This document shows positions 9,968 through 20,014 of a DNA stretch of 34,915 nucleotides, one piece after another; the stretch's first letter is position 1, and every line of letters starts with the position of its first letter. Location: assembly GCA_012966015.1 (NCBI GenBank), contig DTRI01000037.1, forward strand, positions 1 through 34,915, written 5' to 3'. Origin of the DNA: Flavobacteriales bacterium (GTDB lineage: Bacteria > Bacteroidota > Bacteroidia > NORP154). A model generated the notes under the pieces. That model saw only the letters and a program-made list of their open reading frames with translations. It did not search any database and was not told the origin of the DNA. A program made the position numbers and the translations under genes.

Positions 9968-10001
9968 TTAATAAACAGCCTTGCCAGATAACAATTCAGA
10001 A

Positions 10002-12902
10002 ATGCAACCGTTCATTAATCTGTCCGTAACTTCATTCAGGCCGACTTTTTTACTCAGGGCGCGCCTAAGATCATTCGGTATCCTGGCGCTGGTTTTCTCT
10101 CTTTTTCTTCTTCAAACCAAAACGAGCTTCGCTCAACTGGATGCGACCATGTACCATATGTCCACCATTCCTCAGCTAAAGAACACCAACCCCTCCAGTA
10201 CCTGCGATTACAAGGTGTATGTCGGTATTCCTGCCATCTCTTCAATCTACGCAGACGTTCACTACAACGGATTTGTAATTACCGACTTATTGAAGAAGCG
10301 TTCAGATGATTCGCTTTACCTCGATATGGACAACGCAATTTCGAAAATGGGTAAACAGAATATCATAGGAGGTGCTTTTCAGCTAGACTGGCTATTGCTC
10401 GGTTGGGGTAAAGAGCAGAATCGATTCTTTATCAATATAACTGAAAAAGCGTTTTTCCGGTTCAGATACCCGAAGGACCTCATGAGATTACTATGGGAGG
10501 GCAATGCTACTTTTATTGATGATGCTGCAGATTTGAGCGGCCTGGCAATTAGGGGCACCCTTTACCGCGAACATGCATTTGGCTATGCTCGCGAAATCAA
10601 TGACAAATGGACCTTAGGTGGTAAGCTCAAATACTTATATGGCATTCTAAACGTGTCTTCTAAGGTAAAGGAGCTGAGCCTTTATACAACACCCAACACA
10701 TACGATCTGGTAGGCCAGTCAGATATGGTTTTGAATACGTCATTTATCGAAGAAGATGACGGATCCTCACTCGTTGATAATTTGCTTTACAAAACGGGAA
10801 ATCATGGTTTGGGAATTGACCTTGGGGCAACGTACAAGGCAACTGAAAAATGGACAATTTCCCTAAGCATGATAGACCTGGGATTTATCAGGTGGAAGAA
10901 CAACGCAACCAATTATTCCAATGACCTTGACCAAGTCGCATTCAGGGGCAACGCGATAACGACTTTTATCGATTCCACAAACACAAATCCTTTTGGAACC
11001 ATAGCAGATTCACTTGCAATTACCTTCGATAATTTTAAAGAAACCAATAATTCCTACACCGATGGATTACAGACTAGGTTCTATCTTGGTGGCACCTTTA
11101 ATATCAATGAAACGAATAAGGTAGGAGGTTTAATTCACGCGGAGTATTTCAGAAAAAAATTGTATCCCGCTTTTACGCTTTCCTATAATTATCGCATCGT
11201 GCGGTGGCTTGGGGCTTCTATCAGTTATTCAATAATGAACCGTAGTTATTTTAACCTTGGAATAGGTCTCTCCGGCAATTTAGGTCCCATACAGATTTAC
11301 GTTGTTTCAGATAATATTGCTTATTTATTCAATATGGCCAAGTTTACGGGAGGGGGCGTTTTCCCTCAGAAGGCCAAGACTGCACAGCTCCACGTCGGGC
11401 TCAATTTAACCTTCAGCAAAAACGAAAAGGACAGGGACAAGGACGGTATAATCGACAAAAAAGATGAGTGTCCTGATGATCCGGGACCTGAAGAGTACAA
11501 TGGTTGCCCGGATAGAGATGGAGATGCGATCATAGATATCAAAGATGATTGCCCCGATGATCCAGGCCCTGCTATATACAAGGGTTGTCCCGATCGAGAT
11601 GGCGACAAGGTTATCGACAAAGAGGATAAATGCCCGGATGTGCCAGGTTCAGTAGATAATCACGGTTGCCCCCTTAAGCTGCACTTGCTGGGGCCGAAAA
11701 GAGACACTTCAATAACCGCGGATATTAATGAAGATGGATTCTTTGTGTTTGAGAATTTACCGAGCTCCAGAAGTTACCTTTTTGCGCTGGAGGCCGACAA
11801 TGCTGACATGGTGGAAGAAGTTCAGGTACTAAAGACACTCGATGGGCTCGAAACGATTCTCACCGCTACCAAGGAGGAGAACGGATACTTCTTATACACG
11901 GAGTTTCTGAAACAAGAAACCCGGCTTTTCCTCATTGACGCAAAAGGAGATACGTTAATGATGGCGGAAATGAATGATGAAGGGTTTTTCGTATTCCAGC
12001 CACTTCCAGCTGATATGAGTCATCTGTTCCTTCTCGATGCCGCAGAAGACCAGCTCAAAGATGAGATACTCATCTTGTTAATCGATGATGAAGGGAACGA
12101 AAAGGTAATTCACGCAACACAGGATGGCACTAACATATTCAGGTACGAATATATTCCGCCCAAAGCAGCTGCTGATCTAGACTTAATGGTAGAAGAAGAT
12201 GTGCCGGTAATCCTCCTTGAAGAGGAAAAGGAAATATTAAATACCGCATTTGAGAACCTTGAGTTTAACTCAGGAAGCGACATAATTAGCTTCGGTTCAT
12301 TCAAGTCGCTGCAAGAGCTTAGTGATCTGTTATTGAAAAAGCCGGATTGGAGGATCAAACTTTCCGGACATACTGATGATATTGGATCAACAACTTCTAA
12401 TCTCTTGCTCTCGAAGAAAAGAGCAGAAGCGGTAAAATCTGTACTTATAAATCGGGGCGTGAACGCCAACAATGTAATCGTTAAGTATTACGGTGAAACT
12501 AAACCTATAGAGAGCAACACAACCAATGAAGGAAGACAGAGAAACCGAAGAGTTGAAATGCTTATTATCCAGGCAGAAGATTATGTAGATCCTTCGGATT
12601 CATCCGGTGATATCAATGGTTTTGAAAACGAAACCGGACTCTGGTTTAGGGTTCAAATACTAACATCAGACAATAAGATTGATCTGGCTGATGCGAAATT
12701 TAAAGGTATAAAGAATGTGGAAGAGTATTTTGATAATGGATTACACAAGTATACGTCTGGAAAGTCCACGGACTTTAATCAACTAAACAAGGTAATGTTA
12801 CCCGCCCTGAAGAAGAAGGGGTTTAAACAGGCATTCATCGTCGCTTTCAAAGATGGAAAGCGAATACCCGTATCTGATGCATTGAAGTTGTTAAACGATT
12901 AG
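10002..12902 (+). CDS. DUF5723-like outer-membrane barrel + thrombospondin type 3 repeats + OmpA domain + SPOR-like C-terminus (ORF track uses TTG at 9981)
   Basis: N-terminal beta-rich barrel region; DKDGIIDKKDECPDDPG...DRDGDAIIDIKDDCPDDPG...DRDGDKVIDKEDKCPDVPG; OmpA motif LSGHTDDIGSTTSNLLLSKKRAEAVKSVL...NRRVEM; C-terminal WFRVQI...KYTSGK...FKQAFIVAFKDGKRIPV. ATG at 10002 precedes a plausible signal peptide. Confidence 0.8.
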   Translation: MQPFINLSVTSFRPTFLLRARLRSFGILALVFSLFLLQTKTSFAQLDATMYHMSTIPQLKNTNPSSTCDYKVYVGIPAISSIYADVHYNGFVITDLLKKRSDDSLYLDMDNAISKMGKQNIIGGAFQLDWLLLGWGKEQNRFFINITEKAFFRFRYPKDLMRLLWEGNATFIDDAADLSGLAIRGTLYREHAFGYAREINDKWTLGGKLKYLYGILNVSSKVKELSLYTTPNTYDLVGQSDMVLNTSFIEEDDGSSLVDNLLYKTGNHGLGIDLGATYKATEKWTISLSMIDLGFIRWKNNATNYSNDLDQVAFRGNAITTFIDSTNTNPFGTIADSLAITFDNFKETNNSYTDGLQTRFYLGGTFNINETNKVGGLIHAEYFRKKLYPAFTLSYNYRIVRWLGASISYSIMNRSYFNLGIGLSGNLGPIQIYVVSDNIAYLFNMAKFTGGGVFPQKAKTAQLHVGLNLTFSKNEKDRDKDGIIDKKDECPDDPGPEEYNGCPDRDGDAIIDIKDDCPDDPGPAIYKGCPDRDGDKVIDKEDKCPDVPGSVDNHGCPLKLHLLGPKRDTSITADINEDGFFVFENLPSSRSYLFALEADNADMVEEVQVLKTLDGLETILTATKEENGYFLYTEFLKQETRLFLIDAKGDTLMMAEMNDEGFFVFQPLPADMSHLFLLDAAEDQLKDEILILLIDDEGNEKVIHATQDGTNIFRYEYIPPKAAADLDLMVEEDVPVILLEEEKEILNTAFENLEFNSGSDIISFGSFKSLQELSDLLLKKPDWRIKLSGHTDDIGSTTSNLLLSKKRAEAVKSVLINRGVNANNVIVKYYGETKPIESNTTNEGRQRNRRVEMLIIQAEDYVDPSDSSGDINGFENETGLWFRVQILTSDNKIDLADAKFKGIKNVEEYFDNGLHKYTSGKSTDFNQLNKVMLPALKKKGFKQAFIVAFKDGKRIPVSDALKLLND

Positions 12903-12913
12903 GGGCACCCCTA
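12900..12913. terminator. Palindrome TAGGGGCACCCCTA spanning both convergent stop codons
   Basis: Plus-strand TAG (12900-12902) and minus-strand TAG (CTA, 12911-12913) form the arm ends. Confidence 0.4.
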
Positions 12914-13855
12914 GGAAGAGCTTGCGCTAATCGGTTTTCTCAGGTGTATCCTTTGGCCAGGATTGGGTTGTTCACCTTCAGCCATTCTATTCATCTTATA
13001 GAGACTCCTTAGTTTTACTGCATATTTTTGAGAAATCCTATACATAGTCTCTCCTCTCTTGGCAATATGATATTCATAGTCCTTCTTGGCTTTTGATCGT
13101 TTAGGTTGCAGATAAATAACCTGTCCCGGACGCAAATGATCGTTTCTCTTTAAGTCATTGTACTTATATATCTGCCAAAGCATCATGTCGAGGTTATTGG
13201 CAATTTCAAAGTAGGTATCCCCACTCTTGACTATTATGTATTTCACCCGATTATGAACCAGCACTTTTCTCCCTTTTCTCATGGGTTTGGATGCGTACTC
13301 TTCAGGTTCCGGAGTAAGGGAAGGCATTTCTTTCACCTGATCGTAATCATACAGCTTGTGCTTCTCTATCAAATTAATAAGCAGGACAGGATACTTGGGA
13401 TTGGTAGCATATCCAGCCTTTTTCAAGCCACGCGCCCAACCCTTATAGTCTGTTCTTTTTAAATCAAAAAGGAAGGAGTACCTACCTCTTGTATTTAAAA
13501 ACTGTGAGTGATCACTATAAGAATCCAACACGTTGCTGTATTTCCTAAAACACTCGTTTCTCGTATCATCATCCTGAATAAATGTCAAACCCTCCCATCC
13601 CCTATGGCATTTAATTCCAAAGTGATTGTTGGCATATACCGCCAAGGGGCTGTTCCCGTTCGCCGATTCCAGCATTCCCTGTGCCAGGGTAATGCTGGCA
13701 GGAACTCCATTCATAAGCATTTCTCTTATCGCCTCATCTTTATATCGATCTATGTATTCCCGCTGTGTCATCTTATATTCTGCCGGTTGCGAATACACAG
13801 ACACGATGCTTGCTACTGCTATTGCGATCAATAATATAGAGTACTTATATGTCAT
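12911..13855 (-). CDS. Glucosaminidase-domain peptidoglycan hydrolase with two LysM repeats
   Basis: ASITLAQGMLESANGNSPLAVYANNHFGIKCH...SFLFDLKRTDYKGWARGLKKAGYATNPKYPVLLINLIEKHKLYDYD; LysM units YIIVKSGDTYFEIANNL and YHIAKRGETMYRISQKY. Confidence 0.93.
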   Translation of the reverse strand: MTYKYSILLIAIAVASIVSVYSQPAEYKMTQREYIDRYKDEAIREMLMNGVPASITLAQGMLESANGNSPLAVYANNHFGIKCHRGWEGLTFIQDDDTRNECFRKYSNVLDSYSDHSQFLNTRGRYSFLFDLKRTDYKGWARGLKKAGYATNPKYPVLLINLIEKHKLYDYDQVKEMPSLTPEPEEYASKPMRKGRKVLVHNRVKYIIVKSGDTYFEIANNLDMMLWQIYKYNDLKRNDHLRPGQVIYLQPKRSKAKKDYEYHIAKRGETMYRISQKYAVKLRSLYKMNRMAEGEQPNPGQRIHLRKPISASSS

Positions 13856-13981
13856 TCTAAAATTGATAATTTCGTTATACGCAAAGCCGGGACACTGGTT
13901 TCATATACCAATGCCAGATTAAGATTTCACGCATTATACAAAAATATGAGTCTGAGCTTCCATATTCTACCTCTTGCTGCC

Positions 13982-13989
13982 CAAAGTTA
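13982..13989 (-). promoter_or_regulatory. Candidate -7 box TAACTTTG (minus strand) for the glucosaminidase gene
   Basis: Exact match to TAnnTTTG; TTGG lies 20 nt upstream as a possible -33 element; about 127 bp from the ATG. Confidence 0.4.
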
Positions 13990-14128
13990 TAAACATCAAA
14001 TTGTTAATGCCAACCCACACAGCGGCAACCCAGAATTAAACAATACGTGCAATATAAGTAGGCAAAGTTCGTTTTTTATCTACTTAACCGCACACGGTAA
14101 CCCGCGCAATACCCTTTATTGATTTATC

Positions 14129-17100
14129 ATGATATTTCGATTTGGCATTTTTACCATCGTGCTCTTACTGACGACGAGCACTTTGTTCGCCCAAAATTCA
14201 CCATCACCACAAACGCAACCGGTATCGAGAAAAGCAAGTGTTTCCCAGCACACTACGGAACAATCTGTCAGCAATAAAATAATATTGAAATGGACGGCGC
14301 CTAAAACTGCTGTCTATACAGAAACCTATTCGGAAAAGTATCTATATTTTGAAGGGGCTAAGTACGATGGAATATCTCATCAAATTCCGGTGTACATAAA
14401 CAGGAAGAGGTTGGCTTCCAATGTTAAAGGAATTACTGCAAGCCTCAATAATATGGAGTTCGAAGACCTGCTGTCATCTGATTTGGACAACATCACAGGA
14501 ATAGATCAGATAGGTGATGAAATCGCAATAACTGCCACAGTAACTTATTTTAAGAAAATTCCTCATTCGCGAATATCCTTTGTGCCAATAAGGAAGAATG
14601 CGAGTACTGGCATATTTCAAAAACTAATATCCTTTAATCTCGATGTGGTTCCAGCCGAGTTTATTGACGGAAACAGCAAAAAGAAAAAGGCGCAATATGC
14701 AGCCAACTCTGTCTTGCAAGGTGGCTCGTGGTATAAGATCAGCGTTACTCAAGATGGAATCTACAAGCTAACCTATTCGTTTTTATCTGGCTTAGGTATC
14801 GATGTAGATAACATTAATCCACAAAACCTGAGAATATATGGAAATGGTGGCGGAATGATGCCCTATGAAAACTCTGTTTTTCGTTATGATGATCTGGAAG
14901 AAAACGCCATAGAAGTAGTGGGCGAAGCTGATGGAATTTTTAATGGAAATGACTACATCCTATTCTATGGCGAGGGGCCAGCCTCCTGGGGCTACTCCTT
15001 CCCTGACGCCAGATACAAGCACCAGCTAAACCTGTACTCAGAAAAAACCTATTACTTTCTTACTACTGACGGGGGCACCGGTACTCCAAAAAGGATTGCA
15101 TCGCAAGCATCCGAATCATCTTTTAATACCACCGTAACGAATTTTGACGACTACAAATTCCATGAGGCCGAGATTGAAAACTTGTTGATATCTGGAAGAG
15201 AATGGTATGGTGAGAAATTTGATGTTGTTACTTCTTATAGCTTTCCATTTAGCTTTCCGAACATTAGCAGCAGTGTTACTCTTGAGATTTCCGTAATCGG
15301 CAGGGCAATTGCGCCCGCTACCGGAGGATTCAACGTATTGGGCAACGGCTCTGCATTGACTTCCCTGGACTTATATACGAGTAGCGTTAACGGTAATTAT
15401 TTGCAGGACTACGGTGTTCCTAAGTCAGATGTAACTACCTTTTCTTCTGGTGATGCAGTCACTATTTCAGTTAGCTATAGCAAAAGTGAGCCGTCCTCTG
15501 TTGGATGGCTAAATTACATAGCGCTCAACGCACGACGAGAACTAAAAATGAGCGGTAACCAAATGGGATTCCGTGACATTCAATCGGTTGGCGCTGGTAA
15601 TATTTCCAAATTTTTTATCAGCAATGCCACCTCATCCGTCAGGGTTTGGGAAGTTACCAATCCCACTAATTGTAGCGAAATGGCCGATTCGCTCTTTGGC
15701 TCTACGCTGGAGTTTAGCATAATAACAGATTCGCTAAGGCAGTTTGTTGCATTTAACGGCAACACATATTTAAGCGCCGGCGCAGTTGGTTCAATTGCTA
15801 ACCAAAATATTCACGGGCTAATAGGGCAGCCTGAATTTGTTATTGTAACGAATTCCGCATTTAAGACTCAGGCAGAAGATCTCGCTGCATTTCATAGGGC
15901 CAATGACAACATGACCGTAGAGGTGGTGACCAATAGCGACGTATACAATGAGTTTTCATCAGGAGCACAAGATATCACAGCTATAAAGGATTTGATGCGT
16001 ATGCTCTATAACCGCGCTGCTGATTCTACCGAATTACCAAAATATTTGCTTCTATTTGGTGATGGGTCATATGATAACCTCCACCGTCTTAGCAACAACA
16101 CAAATTACATCCCAACCTATCAATCAGCCGATTCTTATCAGCCTATTTGGTCCTATGTGTCGGATGATTATTTTGGGCTATTAGATGACAACGAAGGTGA
16201 CAACCCCACCGATGATCTGGATATAGGCATTGGCAGATTTCCTGTTCAATCTGCTGCTGAAGCGGAAGCGATGGTATACAAGGTAACGAATTACAACTCT
16301 TCGAATACGATGCGGGATTGGAGGAATGTTGTCTGCTTTATTGCCGATGACCAGGATGGCAACACCCATATAGACCCCTCTGATGATATCGCCATCCACA
16401 TCGACACCACGTATTGTGAATACAATATTGATAAAATTTACATCGATGCATATCAGCAGGTTTCAACTGCGGGCGGCCAACGCTATCCTGAAGCTAACAT
16501 TGCAATCAACAGAAGGGTTGAAAAGGGTGCTCTGTTAATAAATTACACCGGCCATGGAGGAGAGCTGGGATGGGCCCACGAGAGGATTTTGGAAAACTCA
16601 GACATCAATAACTGGTCGAATTTTAACAGCTTACCTGTTTTTACAACGGCTACTTGTGAATTCAGCCGATTCGACGACCCGGCGAGAACCGCCGCTGGAG
16701 AATTCGTTTACCTGAATCCCAATGGTGGAGGCATAGCGCTGCTTACCACTGTAAGGGTGGTCTTCTCCAATGCCAATGAAGCGCTTACCAGAAACTTTTA
16801 CAAGACAGTATTCGTGCCAATCAATGGCGAAATGCCAAGACTAGGTGATATTGTAATGATTACCAAAAACAAAACGGGCAATGGAGTAAACTCCAGAAAA
16901 TACTGTTTACTAGGAGATCCTGCATTGCGGCTTGCATATCCAGAACACGAAGTACTAACGGATTCAATTAATGGTCAGGTGCTTATGGGCGATAATGATA
17001 CTTTAAATGCGCTTAGCTTAGTAACAATCAGCGGGCACATTGATAACACAGCAGGAGGAAAATACACTTCATTTAATGGAACGGTGTACCCAACGGTGTA

Positions 17101-18040
17101 CGATAAAGCCCTGGTAATTACAACATTAAAAAATGATCCGGATAGCGACGTTAAAAATTTCGATCTGCAGAAAAGCATTCTCTTCCGTGGAAAAGCCACG
17201 GTAACCAATGGTGAGTTTAATTTTTCATTTATAGTGCCGAAGGATATAGCATACCAAAATGATTTTGGGCGCATAAGTTATTATGCCGAAAATGGCGTTA
17301 CGGATGCCCACGGTTGCTACGAAGAGTTTATTATCGGGGGTTCTGCCAGTAACATCGCAGCAGATAACACCGGGCCACAGGTAGATCTTTATATGAATGA
17401 CACCAGCTTTGTCTTTGGCGGTATTACAAATGAGAGTCCGACTATGCTGGCATTCATTTTTGATGAGCATGGCATCAACACCAGCGGAAATGGAATCGGA
17501 CATGACCTCGTGGCGATTTTAGATGGGGCAACCAACAATCCTATCATCCTCAACGACGACTATATCGCCGATCGGGACACCTATAAAAGCGGTTCTATTT
17601 CCTATGACTTTTCTGACCTGGAGGAGGGAAATCATACCCTGAGCCTGAAAGTTTGGGATGTTTACAACAATTCTACGGAGGCGATTACCGAATTTGTAGT
17701 TGCTCCATCAGCAGAGCTTGCTTTAAGCCACGTTCTCAACTATCCAAACCCCTTTACCACCTATACCGAATTTTGGTTTGAACACAATAGGCCGGGACAA
17801 AACCTGGATGTACAGATTCAGATCTTTACAATCTCCGGCAGGCTGATTAAAACGATCAATACAAGTGTTTTTACGTTAGGCTATAGGCCCGATCCGAAAA
17901 TATATACTGATCTTATATGGAATGGAAAAGATGACTTTGGAGATAATATTGGAAGGGGGGTTTATGTATATCACCTAAAAGTAAAAGCAGAAGATGGCTC
18001 GTTTGCCGATAAGTTTGAGAAATTGGTGATCCTGAATTAA
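14129..18040 (+). CDS. porU: Type IX secretion system sortase PorU (C25 gingipain-like)
   Basis: 1303 aa; C25 catalytic His (LINYTGHGGELGWAHERIL) and Cys (LPVFTTATCEFSRFDDPARTAAGEFVY); PorU-like C-terminus (YPNPFTTYTEFWFEHNRPG...IWNGKDDFGDNIGRGVYVYHLKV). Confidence 0.95.
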   Translation: MIFRFGIFTIVLLLTTSTLFAQNSPSPQTQPVSRKASVSQHTTEQSVSNKIILKWTAPKTAVYTETYSEKYLYFEGAKYDGISHQIPVYINRKRLASNVKGITASLNNMEFEDLLSSDLDNITGIDQIGDEIAITATVTYFKKIPHSRISFVPIRKNASTGIFQKLISFNLDVVPAEFIDGNSKKKKAQYAANSVLQGGSWYKISVTQDGIYKLTYSFLSGLGIDVDNINPQNLRIYGNGGGMMPYENSVFRYDDLEENAIEVVGEADGIFNGNDYILFYGEGPASWGYSFPDARYKHQLNLYSEKTYYFLTTDGGTGTPKRIASQASESSFNTTVTNFDDYKFHEAEIENLLISGREWYGEKFDVVTSYSFPFSFPNISSSVTLEISVIGRAIAPATGGFNVLGNGSALTSLDLYTSSVNGNYLQDYGVPKSDVTTFSSGDAVTISVSYSKSEPSSVGWLNYIALNARRELKMSGNQMGFRDIQSVGAGNISKFFISNATSSVRVWEVTNPTNCSEMADSLFGSTLEFSIITDSLRQFVAFNGNTYLSAGAVGSIANQNIHGLIGQPEFVIVTNSAFKTQAEDLAAFHRANDNMTVEVVTNSDVYNEFSSGAQDITAIKDLMRMLYNRAADSTELPKYLLLFGDGSYDNLHRLSNNTNYIPTYQSADSYQPIWSYVSDDYFGLLDDNEGDNPTDDLDIGIGRFPVQSAAEAEAMVYKVTNYNSSNTMRDWRNVVCFIADDQDGNTHIDPSDDIAIHIDTTYCEYNIDKIYIDAYQQVSTAGGQRYPEANIAINRRVEKGALLINYTGHGGELGWAHERILENSDINNWSNFNSLPVFTTATCEFSRFDDPARTAAGEFVYLNPNGGGIALLTTVRVVFSNANEALTRNFYKTVFVPINGEMPRLGDIVMITKNKTGNGVNSRKYCLLGDPALRLAYPEHEVLTDSINGQVLMGDNDTLNALSLVTISGHIDNTAGGKYTSFNGTVYPTVYDKALVITTLKNDPDSDVKNFDLQKSILFRGKATVTNGEFNFSFIVPKDIAYQNDFGRISYYAENGVTDAHGCYEEFIIGGSASNIAADNTGPQVDLYMNDTSFVFGGITNESPTMLAFIFDEHGINTSGNGIGHDLVAILDGATNNPIILNDDYIADRDTYKSGSISYDFSDLEEGNHTLSLKVWDVYNNSTEAITEFVVAPSAELALSHVLNYPNPFTTYTEFWFEHNRPGQNLDVQIQIFTISGRLIKTINTSVFTLGYRPDPKIYTDLIWNGKDDFGDNIGRGVYVYHLKVKAEDGSFADKFEKLVILN

Positions 18041-18136
18041 AGATGTGCTTAACAATAAAATATAACTCGCTTCGTTGTATAGAAAGCTTCGGAGATGACT
18101 CGCTGGAACCATTCGCAATAAACCACGTATAATTGC

Positions 18137-18144
18137 TATATTTG
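18137..18144 (+). promoter_or_regulatory. Candidate -7 box TATATTTG upstream of porV
   Basis: Exact TAnnTTTG match 27 nt before the ATG at 18171. Confidence 0.45.
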
Positions 18145-18170
18145 CACGGGAGGACACCTGATTAAAACTG

Positions 18171-19460
18171 ATGAAAAGGCTCATAAAAAAGACAGCTTAT
18201 AGGCAGCTGGCAACATTGATGTTGTCTTTGTTGGTTATTGCTTTTGGCACGCGCTCGACACAGGCCCAGATACAAACCAATCAGCTTAATGGCGGTACGG
18301 TAAATACCATTACCACTGCAGTTCCATTACTGTTGATTTCTCCGGATGCCCGTTCAGGGGCAATGGGAGATGCAGGTGTTGCATCCAAGCCCGATGCCAA
18401 TTCTGCTCATTGGAATCCTTCAAAATTCGCGTTTATCGATGACGACATGGGGTTCTCTGTATCCTATACCCCCTGGCTTCGTGCTTTGGTGCCAGACATT
18501 AATTTGGCATACCTCTCAGGGTACAAGAGAATTGACAAAAACCAAACAATAGGTCTCTCGTTGTTGTATTTTTCTTTGGGAAATATCATTTTTACCAATA
18601 TGGTTGGTGAGGTAACCGGAGAGTTCAACCCCAATGAGTTTTCCATCGACGGAACCTACGCGAGGAAGCTATCTGACCACTTTTCAGGTGGAATAGCGCT
18701 CAGATACATTTATTCGAACCTTACCGGTGGGTATTACATTGAAAGCGCCGGTCAATCCAAAGCGGGCCAGTCAATTGCAGCGGACATTTCTGTTTACTAT
18801 CAAAACGACGTAGAGCTTGGCGATAAATCTGGAGAATATGCCTTTGGATTGAATATTTCAAATATTGGATCGAAGATGTCTTATACAGAAACTGCAGATC
18901 GTGATTTTATCCCCATCAATTTGAGATTGGGAGGGCGGCTGTCTGTTGATATCGACGAATATAACTCCATATCCATAATAGCCGACGTTAATAAACTGTT
19001 GGTTCCTACTCCTCCAGTATATGAGTTGGACAGCGCGGGAAATCCCGTTCAGGATGCGTCCGGAAACAAAGTAATCCTTTATGGGAAGGATCCAAACCGT
19101 TCGGTTGTCAGTGGTATGGTAGGTTCATTTAACGATGCCCCGGGAGTACTAAACAGCAGCGGCGAGAGAAGCATTGGCAAGGAGGAGTTGAGAGAAATCA
19201 CCTACTCCATAGGTTTGGAATATTGGTATTCAGGTCAGTTTGCGGTAAGGGCTGGCTACTTTCATGAACACGCGACAAAGGGTAATCGAAAGTTCTTCAC
19301 CTTAGGTGCCGGGTTAAAATACAACGTCTTCGGAATTGACTTTGCTTATCTAATTCCTACAGAAGCAAAGCATCCATTGGAAAACACACTTCGTTTTACG
19401 CTGCTCTTTGATTTTGAAGGCTTAAAAGAGCAAAACGAAGAAAGCCCTCCCAAATCCTAA
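18171..19460 (+). CDS. porV: Type IX secretion system outer membrane protein PorV (LptO)
   Basis: 429 aa; PLLLISPDARSGAMGDAGVASKPDANSAHWNPSKFAFIDDDMGFSVSYTPWLRALVPDINLAYLSGYKR is a characteristic PorV N-terminus; follows porU. Confidence 0.95.
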   Translation: MKRLIKKTAYRQLATLMLSLLVIAFGTRSTQAQIQTNQLNGGTVNTITTAVPLLLISPDARSGAMGDAGVASKPDANSAHWNPSKFAFIDDDMGFSVSYTPWLRALVPDINLAYLSGYKRIDKNQTIGLSLLYFSLGNIIFTNMVGEVTGEFNPNEFSIDGTYARKLSDHFSGGIALRYIYSNLTGGYYIESAGQSKAGQSIAADISVYYQNDVELGDKSGEYAFGLNISNIGSKMSYTETADRDFIPINLRLGGRLSVDIDEYNSISIIADVNKLLVPTPPVYELDSAGNPVQDASGNKVILYGKDPNRSVVSGMVGSFNDAPGVLNSSGERSIGKEELREITYSIGLEYWYSGQFAVRAGYFHEHATKGNRKFFTLGAGLKYNVFGIDFAYLIPTEAKHPLENTLRFTLLFDFEGLKEQNEESPPKS

Positions 19461-19528
19461 ACCTTCGAATCGCCTTTCCTTGCTTACTTTCATTTTTGTA
19501 ATTTAGTTCTCCATTTAGCACCCCATTA

Positions 19529-20014
19529 ATGGATATAAGAGTAGGCTTTGGGTTTGATGTTCATCAGTTACACGATGGTCAAGATTTTGTTATCGGCGGT
19601 GTTCATATCGAACACACCAAAGGCGCTGTTGGCCACTCCGACGCAGATGTGCTCATCCATGCCATATGCGACGCAATGTTAGGCGCAGCAAATCTACGGG
19701 ATATAGGCACACATTTCCCCGACAGCGACGGTATTTATGAAAATATTGACAGCTCTATTCTTCTAAATAATGTAAATGGCCTTCTTGTCAGGGAAGGGTA
19801 CTCAATTAGTAACATCGACTCCACGGTGTGTTTAGAAGCGCCTAAAATCAAGCCCTACATTGTCGAAATGCAGGAGCATCTGGCTGAGATTATGAAGATC
19901 GACCTGAGTAGAATCTCTATTAAAGCAACTACTAGCGAGAAAATGGGGTTTATAGGTCGCGAAGAAGGTATAGCTGCTTATGCTACTGTTCTGATTCAGA
20001 AGCCTTCTTCTTAA
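19529..20014 (+). CDS. ispF: 2-C-methyl-D-erythritol 2,4-cyclodiphosphate synthase
   Basis: 161 aa; RVGFGFDVHQL...GHSDADVLIHAICDAMLGAANLRDIGTHFPDSD...ATTSEKMGFIGREEGIAAYATVLI. Confidence 0.97.
   Translation: MDIRVGFGFDVHQLHDGQDFVIGGVHIEHTKGAVGHSDADVLIHAICDAMLGAANLRDIGTHFPDSDGIYENIDSSILLNNVNGLLVREGYSISNIDSTVCLEAPKIKPYIVEMQEHLAEIMKIDLSRISIKATTSEKMGFIGREEGIAAYATVLIQKPSS

Noticed and set aside
11449-11660. Repeated DNA (GATGATCCGGGACCT / GATGATCCAGGCCCT) suggesting a CRISPR or tandem array
   Set aside because: It is in-frame coding for TSP3 repeats (DxDGDxxIDxxDxCPDDPG), not a non-coding array.
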